Positions 53,950-62,183 of a DNA stretch of 64,000 nucleotides are shown piece by piece. The position numbers and the translations under genes were made by a program. The stretch's first letter is position 1. Each line of letters begins with the position of its first letter. The stretch is from Firmicutes bacterium CAG:882 (GTDB lineage: Bacteria; Bacillota; Clostridia; Lachnospirales; Lachnospiraceae), in assembly GCA_000435595.1 (NCBI GenBank), contig FR895418.1, positions 4,936 through 68,935 of the forward strand. The letters run 5' to 3'. Under the pieces are notes generated by a model. That model was not told the origin of the DNA and made no database searches. It saw only the letters and a list, made by a program, of their open reading frames with translations.

Positions 53950-54603
53950 ATGTCACAGGAACGTTCCGAATTTTTAGCAGACATGCTTCACAAGCTCGCC
54001 AAGCTTGACTATATACGTCCGGGCGAGATTCCGAATATAGATTTATATATGGATCAGGTCACGACATTCATGGACTCACATCTTGAATCCACCAAGCGCA
54101 ACGAGGCGGACAAGATTCTGACCAAGACCATGATTAACAACTACGCCAAGAACAACCTTCTTCCTCCACCTGTCAGGAAGAAGTATTCACATGACCACAT
54201 GATAACGTTGATGTTCATATATTATTTTAAGACACTCATGTCCATAAGTGATATTCAGGCTATACTCGGTCCGCTCACCGAACGATTTTTCGATGATAAG
54301 GGAAGCATATCTTTAGAACACATTTACAAGGAGATATATCAGTCCGAGCGCGACAGACTCCCTCAGATAACCAAGGACATCATCAGCATGTACCGAAAGG
54401 CCGACAGCAGTTTTTCAGATGTCGAGAACGATGAGGACAGGGAATATCTGCAGACTTTCTCATTTATATGCTATCTTTGCTTTGACATGTACATTAAAAA
54501 AGAGATGGTCGAGAACATCATTGATGAATTTAATTCCAAGAACGCCGATACGGCTGACAGCAGGAACAGTAAGGACAAGAATAAAGACAACAGGAATTCA
54601 TAG
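53950..54603 (+). CDS. DUF1836 family protein
   Basis: 217 residues. Contains KKYSHDHMITLMFIYYFKTLMSISDIQAIL, the usual DUF1836 core; the family often resembles a MerR-like helix-turn-helix and likely is a regulator in Firmicutes. Divergent from pspA. The chosen ATG is preceded by AAAGAGGTCACGAC; the ORF begins 19 codons earlier without a site. Confidence 0.86.
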   Translation: MSQERSEFLADMLHKLAKLDYIRPGEIPNIDLYMDQVTTFMDSHLESTKRNEADKILTKTMINNYAKNNLLPPPVRKKYSHDHMITLMFIYYFKTLMSISDIQAILGPLTERFFDDKGSISLEHIYKEIYQSERDRLPQITKDIISMYRKADSSFSDVENDEDREYLQTFSFICYLCFDMYIKKEMVENIIDEFNSKNADTADSRNSKDKNKDNRNS

Positions 54604-54608
54604 TTAAT

Positions 54609-54645
54609 GATATCCGCAATCCGCTTTGCTGCCTGCTCATATAAA
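54609..54645. repeat. Dispersed repeat, copy B (GATATCCGCAATCCGCTTTG...)
   Basis: This 37-bp unit is about 90 % identical to 55163-55199 and shares a core with 38616-38645 (reverse: ATGAGCA-AGTAGC-AAAGCGGATTGCG-AT). Copy B lies next to the DUF1836 terminator and copy C at the 3' end of the HAD gene. Confidence 0.7.
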
Positions 54646-54695
54646 ATACACCTTAATGCCAATCATTGCGATACGGCACTAAGGTGTATTTTATA
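54643..54695. terminator. Bidirectional terminator between DUF1836 and yerC
   Basis: AAAATACACCTTA-TGCC pairs with GGCA-TAAGGTGTATTTT, with T runs on both sides. Confidence 0.93.
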
Positions 54696-54701
54696 TGTCT
54701 T

Positions 54702-55004
54702 TTACTGTTCTTCATCCTTGATATTAAGTCTCTCAAAAACCATGTCGTAAGCGTCATTGCCATAGTTGAGCGAACGATTGACACGGCTTATGGTAGCTGT
54801 CGACGCCCCAGTCTTCTCTGCAATGTCAAGATAGGTCTTGCGCTGTCTTAACATTCTTGCAACCTCGTAGCGCTGAGAAAGTGACAAAAGCTCATTGACC
54901 GTACACACATCCTCAAAGAAAGCATAATACTCGTCCATGTTCTGCAACGTCATAATTGCTTCAAAAAGATGATCCACTGCATCAGATTTTAAATTCTTAC
55001 CCAT
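54702..55004 (-). CDS. YerC/YecD (TrpR-like) transcription regulator
   Basis: Small DNA-binding protein, 100 residues, with the TrpR fold: LSQRYEVARMLRQRKTYLDIAEKTGASTATISRVNRSL is the helix-turn-helix region. YerC/YecD proteins are stand-alone TrpR relatives. RBS AAGGAGTAGGAT before ATG. Confidence 0.93.
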   Translation of the reverse strand: MGKNLKSDAVDHLFEAIMTLQNMDEYYAFFEDVCTVNELLSLSQRYEVARMLRQRKTYLDIAEKTGASTATISRVNRSLNYGNDAYDMVFERLNIKDEEQ

Positions 55005-55162
55005 ATCCTACTCCTTCTTTTACAAATGCCGTTTCCCTCAAATACGGCAAAATTATTTACACATAACAAAGCGTTATCTCAATGGCACAACAGCATTTTA
55101 ACACAATGAAGTCATAAAGTCCACTAAAATTTTACAAATCAGCGCGGTTAATATTTGTCAAC

Positions 55163-55199
55163 GATATTCTCAATCCGCTTTGCCGCCTGCTCATATAAA
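55163..55199. repeat. Dispersed repeat, copy C
   Basis: GATATTCTCAATCCGCTTTG then CCGCCTGCTCATATAAA; differs from copy B at four positions. Includes the stop codon of the HAD hydrolase gene. Confidence 0.7.
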
Positions 55200-55994
55200 T
55201 CGTTCAACTGCCGCAGCCACTCCGTCCTCATCATTCGAGCAGGTGACAAAGCCGGCACATTCCTTAACCTCATCTCTCGCATTCGCCATTGCCACACCAA
55301 GTCCGGCATATTTAATCATGGTAAGATCATTAAAGCCATCCCCGCACGCCATAAGCTCCTCCCTCTTACAGCCAAGTACCGCAAGAAGCTTCTCCAAAGC
55401 TTTTGCCTTGTCCACGCCCTTTGGCAATATTTCAAGAAAATACGGTTCCGAGCGGTATACATCCATTCTGTCACACAGAGCGGCATGAACCTTCTTCTCG
55501 ACCTCCGCAAGATAACTGCCCTCGCCGAGCATCAGACATTTATTTATCGGAAAATTGATGTGCTTTACAAAATTATCAACCTTTTTAATTCCAAGTCCGT
55601 TGATTCTCGCCTCCACTGCAAGAAATTCATCATCAGGAGTCTCTGTTATAAGGTCATCCCCCTCATACGACATAAGGTTCACACCATATTCCTTTGAAAG
55701 TGCATATATTTCCGGAAGATACTCAAGCGGAAGCTTCATGTCATGAATAATCTCACCGGTTCTGCACGAAATGAGCCTTCCACCGTTAAACGAGAGTATA
55801 TATCCGTCATTCTCCTTAAGTTCTAACTCCTGTGCGAAAGCCCTTATGCCCTGAACAGGTCTTCCGGATGCTATCACAAGCTTAACTCCCTTTTTTGCCG
55901 CCCCAAGCACTGCTCGCTTCGTTCTGTCCGTTATCCTTTTTTCTGAATTCGTAAGTGTTCCGTCTATATCAAGTGCCAATACTTTATATGCCAT
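55191..55994 (-). CDS. Cof-type HAD-family hydrolase
   Basis: 267-residue haloacid dehalogenase phosphatase with Cof cap. Motif I LDIDGTLTNS (nucleophile Asp), motif II VIASGRPVQGI, motif III Lys in the GVDKAKALEKLL segment and motif IV GDGFNDLTMIKYAGLGVAMANA. Substrate sugar phosphate not predictable. Confidence 0.94.
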   Translation of the reverse strand: MAYKVLALDIDGTLTNSEKRITDRTKRAVLGAAKKGVKLVIASGRPVQGIRAFAQELELKENDGYILSFNGGRLISCRTGEIIHDMKLPLEYLPEIYALSKEYGVNLMSYEGDDLITETPDDEFLAVEARINGLGIKKVDNFVKHINFPINKCLMLGEGSYLAEVEKKVHAALCDRMDVYRSEPYFLEILPKGVDKAKALEKLLAVLGCKREELMACGDGFNDLTMIKYAGLGVAMANARDEVKECAGFVTCSNDEDGVAAAVERFI

Positions 55995-56181
55995 AATACC
56001 TCCACATCAAACACATAATCTGTCCTAAATTCCTTTCGGAAGCCAACTGCTACATCTTACATTAAAAGTTTGCGGTTCGCAAGCAGATTTGTGTTTTTCC
56101 ACATAATCACATTTTTTACGGCAATCCATATAATATTAGCAGACGTCGACAAGGCGAACAATTATATAACCGGAGGTTCAT

Positions 56182-57189
56182 TTGAAAAGAAAAATATTAT
56201 CTCTTTTATCCGTTACATTGCTGTGTGTCATGCTCGCCATGACTGCATCCGGCTGTAAAAAGACAGACGATACACTCACCAGGGTTACACTCAACGAGGT
56301 TGCACACTCAATCTTTTATGCCCCTCAGTACGTTGCCATTGAACAGGGTTACTTTAAAGACGAAGGCATTGAGCTTAATCTTGTCACCGGCTTCGGTGCC
56401 GATAAGGTTATGACGGCACTCATATCCGGCGAGGCCCAGATTGGATTCATGGGCTCCGAATCATCAATCTACGCCTACAACGAGGGGAACTCGGATTACG
56501 CCGTCAACTTTGCACAGCTTACACAGCGTGCAGGCAACTTTCTTGTGTCAAGGGAGCCTATCGATGATTTTTCATGGGATATGCTAAAGGGATGCGTCGT
56601 TCTCGGAGGCAGAGCAGGCGGAATGCCTGAGATGGTGCTTGAATATATTTTAAAAAATAACGGCATAGATATTGCAAAAGACCTGGAAATTATACAGAAT
56701 ATTGATTTCGGCTTGACAAGCGGTGCTTTTGCAGGTGGTCAGGGCGATTTCACCGTCGAGTTCGAACCGCATGCAACCGCACTTGAGAAGGAAGGAAGCG
56801 GGTACGTTGCCGCAAGTCTCGGAGTCGACAGCGGATATGTTCCTTACACCGCCTACAGCGCAAAAAAGAGTTATATAAATAAAAACCCTGATATTATTCA
56901 GGGCTTCACAAACGCTCTCCAGCGCGGCATGGAATATGTGAACAGTCATTCCTCCACAGATATAGCCAAGGTTATTGCCCCTCAGTTTCCCGACACTGAC
57001 GTTGATACAATAGCGCTGATAGTAGAGCGCTACAAAGCACAGGATACATGGAAGAATGACCTTATCTTCACAGACAACAGTTTCACTCTCCTTCAGGATA
57101 TTCTCTATGAAGCAGGCGTCATAACGGAATACGCCCCTTATAAGGACTTAGTCGATACAACCTTTGCTGAAAAAGCTGCCGAAAAGTAG
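56182..57189 (+). CDS. NMT1/THI5-like (SsuA/TauA) substrate-binding lipoprotein
   Basis: 335 residues with lipobox MTASGC (Cys25) and the classic LNEVAHSIFYAPQYVAIEQGYFKDEGIELNL opening of NMT1/ABC substrate-binding proteins. TTG start after CGGAGGTTCAT. No permease or ATPase gene adjoins it on either side, so the transporter partners must be elsewhere; candidates are aminopyrimidine, taurine or alkanesulfonate uptake. Confidence 0.9.
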   Translation: MKRKILSLLSVTLLCVMLAMTASGCKKTDDTLTRVTLNEVAHSIFYAPQYVAIEQGYFKDEGIELNLVTGFGADKVMTALISGEAQIGFMGSESSIYAYNEGNSDYAVNFAQLTQRAGNFLVSREPIDDFSWDMLKGCVVLGGRAGGMPEMVLEYILKNNGIDIAKDLEIIQNIDFGLTSGAFAGGQGDFTVEFEPHATALEKEGSGYVAASLGVDSGYVPYTAYSAKKSYINKNPDIIQGFTNALQRGMEYVNSHSSTDIAKVIAPQFPDTDVDTIALIVERYKAQDTWKNDLIFTDNSFTLLQDILYEAGVITEYAPYKDLVDTTFAEKAAEK

Positions 57190-57230
57190 TCAGACAGTGC
57201 GCATCCACGCGAAGAAGTGTTTTTGTGTAA

Positions 57231-57345
57231 CAGGAACAAAGTTTCCTATTACGGAAAAAGAATGTGCCTTGGCACATTCCTGCGCCTGCGGCGGTCGCTT
57301 GCGACATCCGCATTGTACTCCGCAGGTCAGCCCTTCTTTCCGTGT
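57231..57345. repeat. Palindrome-rich intergenic region after the NMT1-like gene
   Basis: CAGGAACAAAGTTTCCTATTACG (57231-57253) recurs with one change at 59698-59720; inside it AGGAA and TTCCT pair. It is followed by the perfect palindrome GAATGTGCC/GGCACATTC (57262-57281) and by CCTGCGG/CCGCAGG with an inner GCGG-CGC/GCG-CCGC stem. No ORF. Confidence 0.7.
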
Positions 57346-58595
57346 TACAGCCCTTTGAACTGCTCGTATATCTCATGCTCCTGTCTCTTTATCTGCATGT
57401 AAGTTCCGAGTGTAACCTCTTTCTTTTTCTCAAAATTATCTATAATTCTGTTCATGTTTCTGAGTGCCACGCCTACAACCTGCGGACATATCTTATTGTT
57501 GTCGGCATCCGATTTGATAATCTCTTTGATTTTGTCGATATCGAACGCTTCCTTATAACTCCTCTTACCGTAAAGAGCACTTATTATATCCGCTACGGCA
57601 ACTATTCTCTGAGGTTTGGTTAACTGCTCGCCTTTAAGACCTCTGAAATATCCGCTGCCGTCTATCTTCTCATGATGCCGTATCGCAATTTCGCGTACAT
57701 CATCATCGACAATTCCCGTAAGGATGTGATCGGTTATCTCCACATGTTTTTTCATTATATCCATCTCTTTCGGTGTAAGCCTTCCCGGTGCTTCAAGAAT
57801 GGATAACGGTATTGCAATCTTACCAATGTCATGCAGCAGTGCTCCATAGTACAGATTATATTTTTCCTGTGCGGTAAGATGCATCATCTCGCCGAGTTCC
57901 TGCGCAAATATCGTTGTCGCAAGTGTATGTATTACGGTATGCTCACTTCGGAAATCTATGATATACACAAGCATCTGAAGAAATTTTCTCTTATATTCCT
58001 CCGAGAAATTCACCGACGCTATAAGCTCATCAAGCTCTTTAAGATAGTCATCATGTTTTAAATTGTCAAGAACCTTGTACTGGGCATTGGCCTTTAAGAA
58101 AAGTGCAAGTGCCTCCGCCGAGAACTTGATATTCCGGTACTTCTGAAGATAATCACTCTCAAGTGTTCCCGGCATGCTCATCACGACATCCATCTTGTCC
58201 GCCATAAAAAGATATTCAGCTATCTTAATATACTGACTCTTTATGACATAATGCTTATTGTAGTCAAGGTGATGATAAAGCACAACCTCTGCCTTGCTTT
58301 CAAGCGGTGAAAGATACTTAAGAAACAAAAAGCCGTAAATCGAATGCGGCCACACATCATTCTTTTCGTATTCAGCCCAATGGTCTATGTATTCAAGCTT
58401 GCACGTTCCTATATCATGCAAAAGCGCAATCAGGACATAATCCGCCATCTCCTGATTGTTCATTCTTCCCTCGGCGAGCAGCATCTTATAGAGAATATAC
58501 GCCGTCCTCTCGCTGTGGTGCATAAGCTGTGGATTCAATATAGAGAAAGATTTTCGAAGAATATCATACATATTCTTACTGCTTATTACTGCCAT
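57345..58595 (-). CDS. Tandem HD-domain protein with C-terminal HD-GYP-like phosphodiesterase
   Basis: 416 residues. The N-terminal HD domain has HHSERTAYILYKML and LLHDIGTCKLE; the C-terminal half has LLHDIGKIAIP, GRLTPKEMDIMKKHVEITDHIL and HHEKIDGSGYFRGLKGEQL, a typical HD-GYP with GSGYF in place of GYP. It probably hydrolyses cyclic-di-GMP or another cyclic nucleotide. No receiver or membrane domain is present. Confidence 0.88.
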   Translation of the reverse strand: MAVISSKNMYDILRKSFSILNPQLMHHSERTAYILYKMLLAEGRMNNQEMADYVLIALLHDIGTCKLEYIDHWAEYEKNDVWPHSIYGFLFLKYLSPLESKAEVVLYHHLDYNKHYVIKSQYIKIAEYLFMADKMDVVMSMPGTLESDYLQKYRNIKFSAEALALFLKANAQYKVLDNLKHDDYLKELDELIASVNFSEEYKRKFLQMLVYIIDFRSEHTVIHTLATTIFAQELGEMMHLTAQEKYNLYYGALLHDIGKIAIPLSILEAPGRLTPKEMDIMKKHVEITDHILTGIVDDDVREIAIRHHEKIDGSGYFRGLKGEQLTKPQRIVAVADIISALYGKRSYKEAFDIDKIKEIIKSDADNNKICPQVVGVALRNMNRIIDNFEKKKEVTLGTYMQIKRQEHEIYEQFKGL

Positions 58596-58754
58596 TGTTA
58601 CCTCCGAATAACTAAATCTCGTATCTATTATACTTAATCTACTTCATTTTTCAAGAATTTACTAAAATTTCATTTGATGGATTATATATCATAGTCTATA
58701 ATTATTAAAGTCCATTCGGACAAATACATTCTTAATTTCAGGAAAGGATTTATT

Positions 58755-59696
58755 ATGAATTATGATATTGCATCCGAGCTCAGCGGCATATACGACCTCA
58801 GCCGGACCATCCCAACCCTAACCGTATATTTCATAGCGGCATCCGGAATAATACTTCTGTGCTTTGCCATCGGTCTTGTCATTATGACAAAAAAGAATGT
58901 CGGGCTGCGTTTTTTTCCGATTTTATACGGAATAACCGCTTATCTGCTGTTCTACCTTATGATAGGAAGCTTCCTGTCAAGTCTCATCTCCACGACTATA
59001 CCTGATGACATAAGTGCTGTCAACCTTGCCGTCATGAGACTGCTTGTTCTTATAATCACCTCTGCTCTGGTAGTAGGCGGCCGATTCTTTGCCATGTGGT
59101 TCATCCGTAAGTATTACAATGAATACTGCGACGCTTACGGGATAGGAGTCGGCGTATCTCTCACCGAAGCCGTCATAACAGGTGTGACAATCCTGTTTAA
59201 CTACAGTCTGTGCACTACACTGAATGCTAACGGTCTCGCCGCACTTGCAAACAGCTACGATACTGTAGACGAAGCGGTTCAGCAGCTCTCTTCGCTCATG
59301 TTCTTCTATGACAACCCGTCATATACCTACATGTTCTCAGGTATTGAGAGCCTTATGCTGTTGGTGTTTAACACAATGATATCGGTAATGTTCTACGCCG
59401 TATACCACGGAGAGTTAAAGAAGATACATATTCTCTCCATCGTCGGTCTTCAGTCGCTCATGTATCTTCCCGGCAATTTTTACTCTGCCGGAATATTGTT
59501 TAACAGAATCGGATGCTTTACGGCGGAGGTACTTATCTTCACAGGATGTACACTCTTATTCTTAAGAATACACAATACCTGGTATCGCAGTATAAAGCCG
59601 CCTGTAAAAGAGACAAAAAATAAGCCCGGCAGCAATCAGCCAAAGCCTTCGGCTTCAGAGAAAATGCCCGACTTCAATAAGAATATAAATAAGTAA
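58755..59696 (+). CDS. Multi-pass membrane protein (possibly YhfC-like)
   Basis: 313 residues with seven to eight hydrophobic helices (about 20-45, 55-75, 85-112, 130-160, 198-220, 225-245, 250-275). A few features, such as the conserved GRFFAMWFI and YNEYCDAYGIGVGVSLTEAVI, hint at the YhfC/CAAX-like intramembrane metalloprotease clan, but I see no firm zinc motif and treat function as unknown. Ends with a proline/lysine tail. Confidence 0.6.
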   Translation: MNYDIASELSGIYDLSRTIPTLTVYFIAASGIILLCFAIGLVIMTKKNVGLRFFPILYGITAYLLFYLMIGSFLSSLISTTIPDDISAVNLAVMRLLVLIITSALVVGGRFFAMWFIRKYYNEYCDAYGIGVGVSLTEAVITGVTILFNYSLCTTLNANGLAALANSYDTVDEAVQQLSSLMFFYDNPSYTYMFSGIESLMLLVFNTMISVMFYAVYHGELKKIHILSIVGLQSLMYLPGNFYSAGILFNRIGCFTAEVLIFTGCTLLFLRIHNTWYRSIKPPVKETKNKPGSNQPKPSASEKMPDFNKNINK

Positions 59697-59697
59697 T

Positions 59698-59720
59698 CAG
59701 GAACGAAGTTTCCTATTACG
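59698..59720. repeat. Repeat CAGGAACGAAGTTTCCTATT...
   Basis: Second copy of the 23-bp unit at 57231-57253; both copies lie near the 3' end of a plus-strand membrane or lipoprotein gene. Confidence 0.75.
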
Positions 59721-59723
59721 CTT

Positions 59724-59909
59724 CAGGTGTCAAAACATGCGGAGCTGATTTTTATGTGTATATCATGTTATAATTATGCATATCAGCTCCGTTGTACGAA
59801 GCAAGTTGTTCTAACGACTCTGAAAAAAATATTTCTGCCAAAAGTCGTGATATGCATAATTATAACAAGATATACATATTAAGGCTGTGAGCGCATATTT
59901 TGACACCTG
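59724..59909. mobile_element. MITE-like palindromic element, 186 bp
   Basis: Ends are CAGGTGTCAAAA and its complement (12 bp). Pairing continues with mismatches for roughly 60 bp on each side (e.g. GTTATAATTATGCATATCA is shared), so it folds into a long imperfect hairpin. It has no ORF. It shares the CAGGT terminal pentamer with the 15460-15668 MITE but I see no target duplication. Could also be an old insertion or other palindromic element. Confidence 0.7.
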
Positions 59910-59927
59910 AATTCTAATTATACAAGT

Positions 59928-59960
59928 AAATAGGGACTGCCTTACGGCAATCCCTATTTT
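59928..59960. terminator. Terminator beyond cspA
   Basis: AAATAGGGACTGCC pairs with GGCAATCCCTATTT; AT-rich both sides. It serves cspA on the minus strand and the membrane-protein gene on the plus strand. Confidence 0.75.
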
Positions 59961-60025
59961 CATAATCTCGTTAAGTACAAATATTGCTCTTTATATTAAA
60001 AAGGCACACTGTAAAACTTCGTTGA

Positions 60026-60226
60026 TTATAATTTTGTTACGTTTGTAGCCTGTGGTCCCTTAGCGCCGTCTACTACGTCGAACTCTACTGCCTGGCCCTC
60101 TTCAAGAGACTTGAAGCCTTCCATGTTAAGACCTGAGTAATGTACGAATACATCCTTGCCGTTCTCATCAGAGATGAAACCGTAGCCCTTAGAATTGTTG
60201 AACCACTTAACTGTACCCTTGCTCAT
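60026..60226 (-). CDS. cspA: Cold-shock protein
   Basis: 66-residue OB-fold RNA chaperone: [15 protein letters not shown] contains RNP1 and [10 protein letters not shown] contains RNP2. RBS GGAGGTATCACA. Confidence 0.96.
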   Translation of the reverse strand: MSKGTVKWFNNSKGYGFISDENGKDVFVHYSGLNMEGFKSLEEGQAVEFDVVDGAKGPQATNVTKL

Positions 60227-60339
60227 TGTGATACCTCCAAAATATTAAAAAAAATTCATACTGCAGCACTATGCCACAACATATATGCTTTGTTACAGCA
60301 CATTGTTAGAATATCACAGAAAATAAAGGGTGTCAAGAA

Positions 60340-61221
60340 TTATCCTTTTGCATATTTAAGTATTTTTTTGAGTTCATCAACCGAGAAATCGTACCCGGTA
60401 TTGCAGAAGTGACACTTAAGTTCAATAGGTTTTCCCTCATCTATCATTTCCTTGAGTTCCTTCTTACCAATACTTATAAGAGCCTTCTCAACCCTCCCCT
60501 TGGAGCAGTTACATCTGAAAGCTGCCGGAATTGTCTCATTAAACACCACACCGAAATCACCTAGTATTTCATTTAATATATCCTCCGGTGTCATTCCCTT
60601 ATCAAGCATGGATGTGATTGAACTCATATTATTAATCTTCTCTTCAAGCTTATCGATAACCGCATCCTCGGCAAACGGCATGACCTGAATGATAATGCCT
60701 CCTGCCTGCTTTACGGTATTGTCGTGTTCCATAAGCACTCCGAGAGCCACCGCCGACGGCACCTGTTCACTTGAGGCAAAATAATATGTCAAATCCTCGG
60801 CAATCTCACCTGACACAAGCTCACAGCTTCCACTGTACGGTTCCTTAAGACCTATATCCTTAATTACAGTTAGCATACCTTTCCCCACGGCACCGCCTAC
60901 ATCAAGCTTTCCCTTGCTGTTAGGAGGAAGCATGACATCAGGGTTTCCCACATATCCCTTAACTCCCGCCTTAGAATCTGCTGTAACCATAATTCCGCCT
61001 ATCGGTCCGTCTCCCTCAATCTTGATGGTGAGAAGGTCATCATCATCCTTCATCATAACTCCCATCATGGCTGCTGCCGACATAAGTCTGCCAAGTGCCG
61101 CAGTTGCAACAGGTGAAGTATTATGTCTTACCCTCGCCTCCTCCACAAGATTTCTTGAACAGATGGCAAATGCCCTGAGCTGATTATCCGCAGCCGTTGC
61201 ACGTACAATATAATCTTCCAT
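60340..61221 (-). CDS. hslO: Redox-regulated chaperone Hsp33
   Basis: Holdase activated by oxidation. 293 residues, starting MEDYIVRATAADNQLRAFAICSRNLVEEARVRHNTSPVATAALGR and ending with the zinc-binding cysteines CNC (about 238-240) and CHFCNTGY (about 270-277). Start ATG after GGAACGGAGATTATTAT; the longer ORF upstream overlaps the methyltransferase stop and is rejected. Confidence 0.96.
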   Translation of the reverse strand: MEDYIVRATAADNQLRAFAICSRNLVEEARVRHNTSPVATAALGRLMSAAAMMGVMMKDDDDLLTIKIEGDGPIGGIMVTADSKAGVKGYVGNPDVMLPPNSKGKLDVGGAVGKGMLTVIKDIGLKEPYSGSCELVSGEIAEDLTYYFASSEQVPSAVALGVLMEHDNTVKQAGGIIIQVMPFAEDAVIDKLEEKINNMSSITSMLDKGMTPEDILNEILGDFGVVFNETIPAAFRCNCSKGRVEKALISIGKKELKEMIDEGKPIELKCHFCNTGYDFSVDELKKILKYAKG

Positions 61222-61248
61222 ATAATAATCTCCGTTCCGCCGCCGGTG

Positions 61249-61273
61249 GCGGCACAAATAGTAGTGTGAAACA
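61249..61273. repeat. Copy of a dispersed GCGGCACAAATAG / TGTGAAACA repeat
   Basis: Shares both blocks with 10275-10318, separated here by 3 bp and there by 22 bp of the AGCCATGC/GCATGGCT hairpin. In the short gap between hslO and the SAM methyltransferase. Confidence 0.5.
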
Positions 61274-61288
61274 GTAGTACTTCGTGTT

Positions 61289-62017
61289 TTAATCTGATTT
61301 TTTGAATATATAATAGGCTCTCTCACCTCTGACCCTGTACTCTTTGAGTGAAAGCCCATACTCACCGGCACTCTTTAAAACCTGTGTTTTTGAAAATGCC
61401 CTCTGAACATGTCTCTCCGTAAAGCTTGTACAGATTCCGCCAAATATTCTGTGATAAAATGTTATATCATAGATGTTGATATGTCTGTCGGCATCATAAT
61501 GATTCTCCCATATATATGAATCTCTTCCCGCTCTGTCCGCAAACACATTACCACCTAATTCATTCTTATAAAAGCTGTCCGTTTTCATATCAAACATGAA
61601 TATTCCGCCGGTTTTAAGCTGCATGGCTGCCGCCCTCATCGTAAGCCTCAAATCCGACACACTTGTGAGATAGTTCATCGAATCGCAGAAGCTCACCACT
61701 CCGTCACAGCTTCCACCGCACATGAAAGGTATTCGCATATCAGCCCTATATGCCTCAAAGCCGGGAATGAACTTTCCTGCTGCCTCCTTCACCATGCTCT
61801 CAGACAAATCTATTCCCACAACCTTATAGCCTTCCATGCAGAAATAGCGTGACATGCTTCCCGTACCGCATCCGAGTTCAAGCAGCACACAATCATCCTC
61901 CGCTCTGACTCCGTATCTTCTCAGCCGGTCAATGACGTATTCCGCCCATCTGCCATACGGTATATCTCTCATAAAAGCATCATACATCCTTGCGAATCTT
62001 TTATATGCTGCCATCAT
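61289..62017 (-). CDS. SAM-dependent class I methyltransferase
   Basis: 242 residues with the Rossmann SAM motif LLELGCGTGSMSRYF, VVGIDLSESMV and FVSFCDSMNYL. Belongs to the small-molecule-methyltransferase type (YcgJ/UbiE-like). Substrate unknown. ATG has GGAAAGGAAACGG upstream. Confidence 0.88.
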   Translation of the reverse strand: MMAAYKRFARMYDAFMRDIPYGRWAEYVIDRLRRYGVRAEDDCVLLELGCGTGSMSRYFCMEGYKVVGIDLSESMVKEAAGKFIPGFEAYRADMRIPFMCGGSCDGVVSFCDSMNYLTSVSDLRLTMRAAAMQLKTGGIFMFDMKTDSFYKNELGGNVFADRAGRDSYIWENHYDADRHINIYDITFYHRIFGGICTSFTERHVQRAFSKTQVLKSAGEYGLSLKEYRVRGERAYYIFKKSD

Positions 62018-62183
62018 CCGTTTCCTTTCCGCTGTCCGTCAATAACTGACAATACAAAATTATCACTGCAACATAGTATCAATTTTTTGCACAAAATGCA
62101 AGTCCGGCACTTACAGCTTGAAATTTCTTTCATTTGACTATATACTGATTATACTTAATTATTATGTCAAGGCGGTTTATTCT

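Noticed and set aside
59724..59909. Terminator pair between the membrane protein and cspA
   Set aside because: The arms are far too long (around 60 bp) and a normal terminator already exists at 59928-59960.
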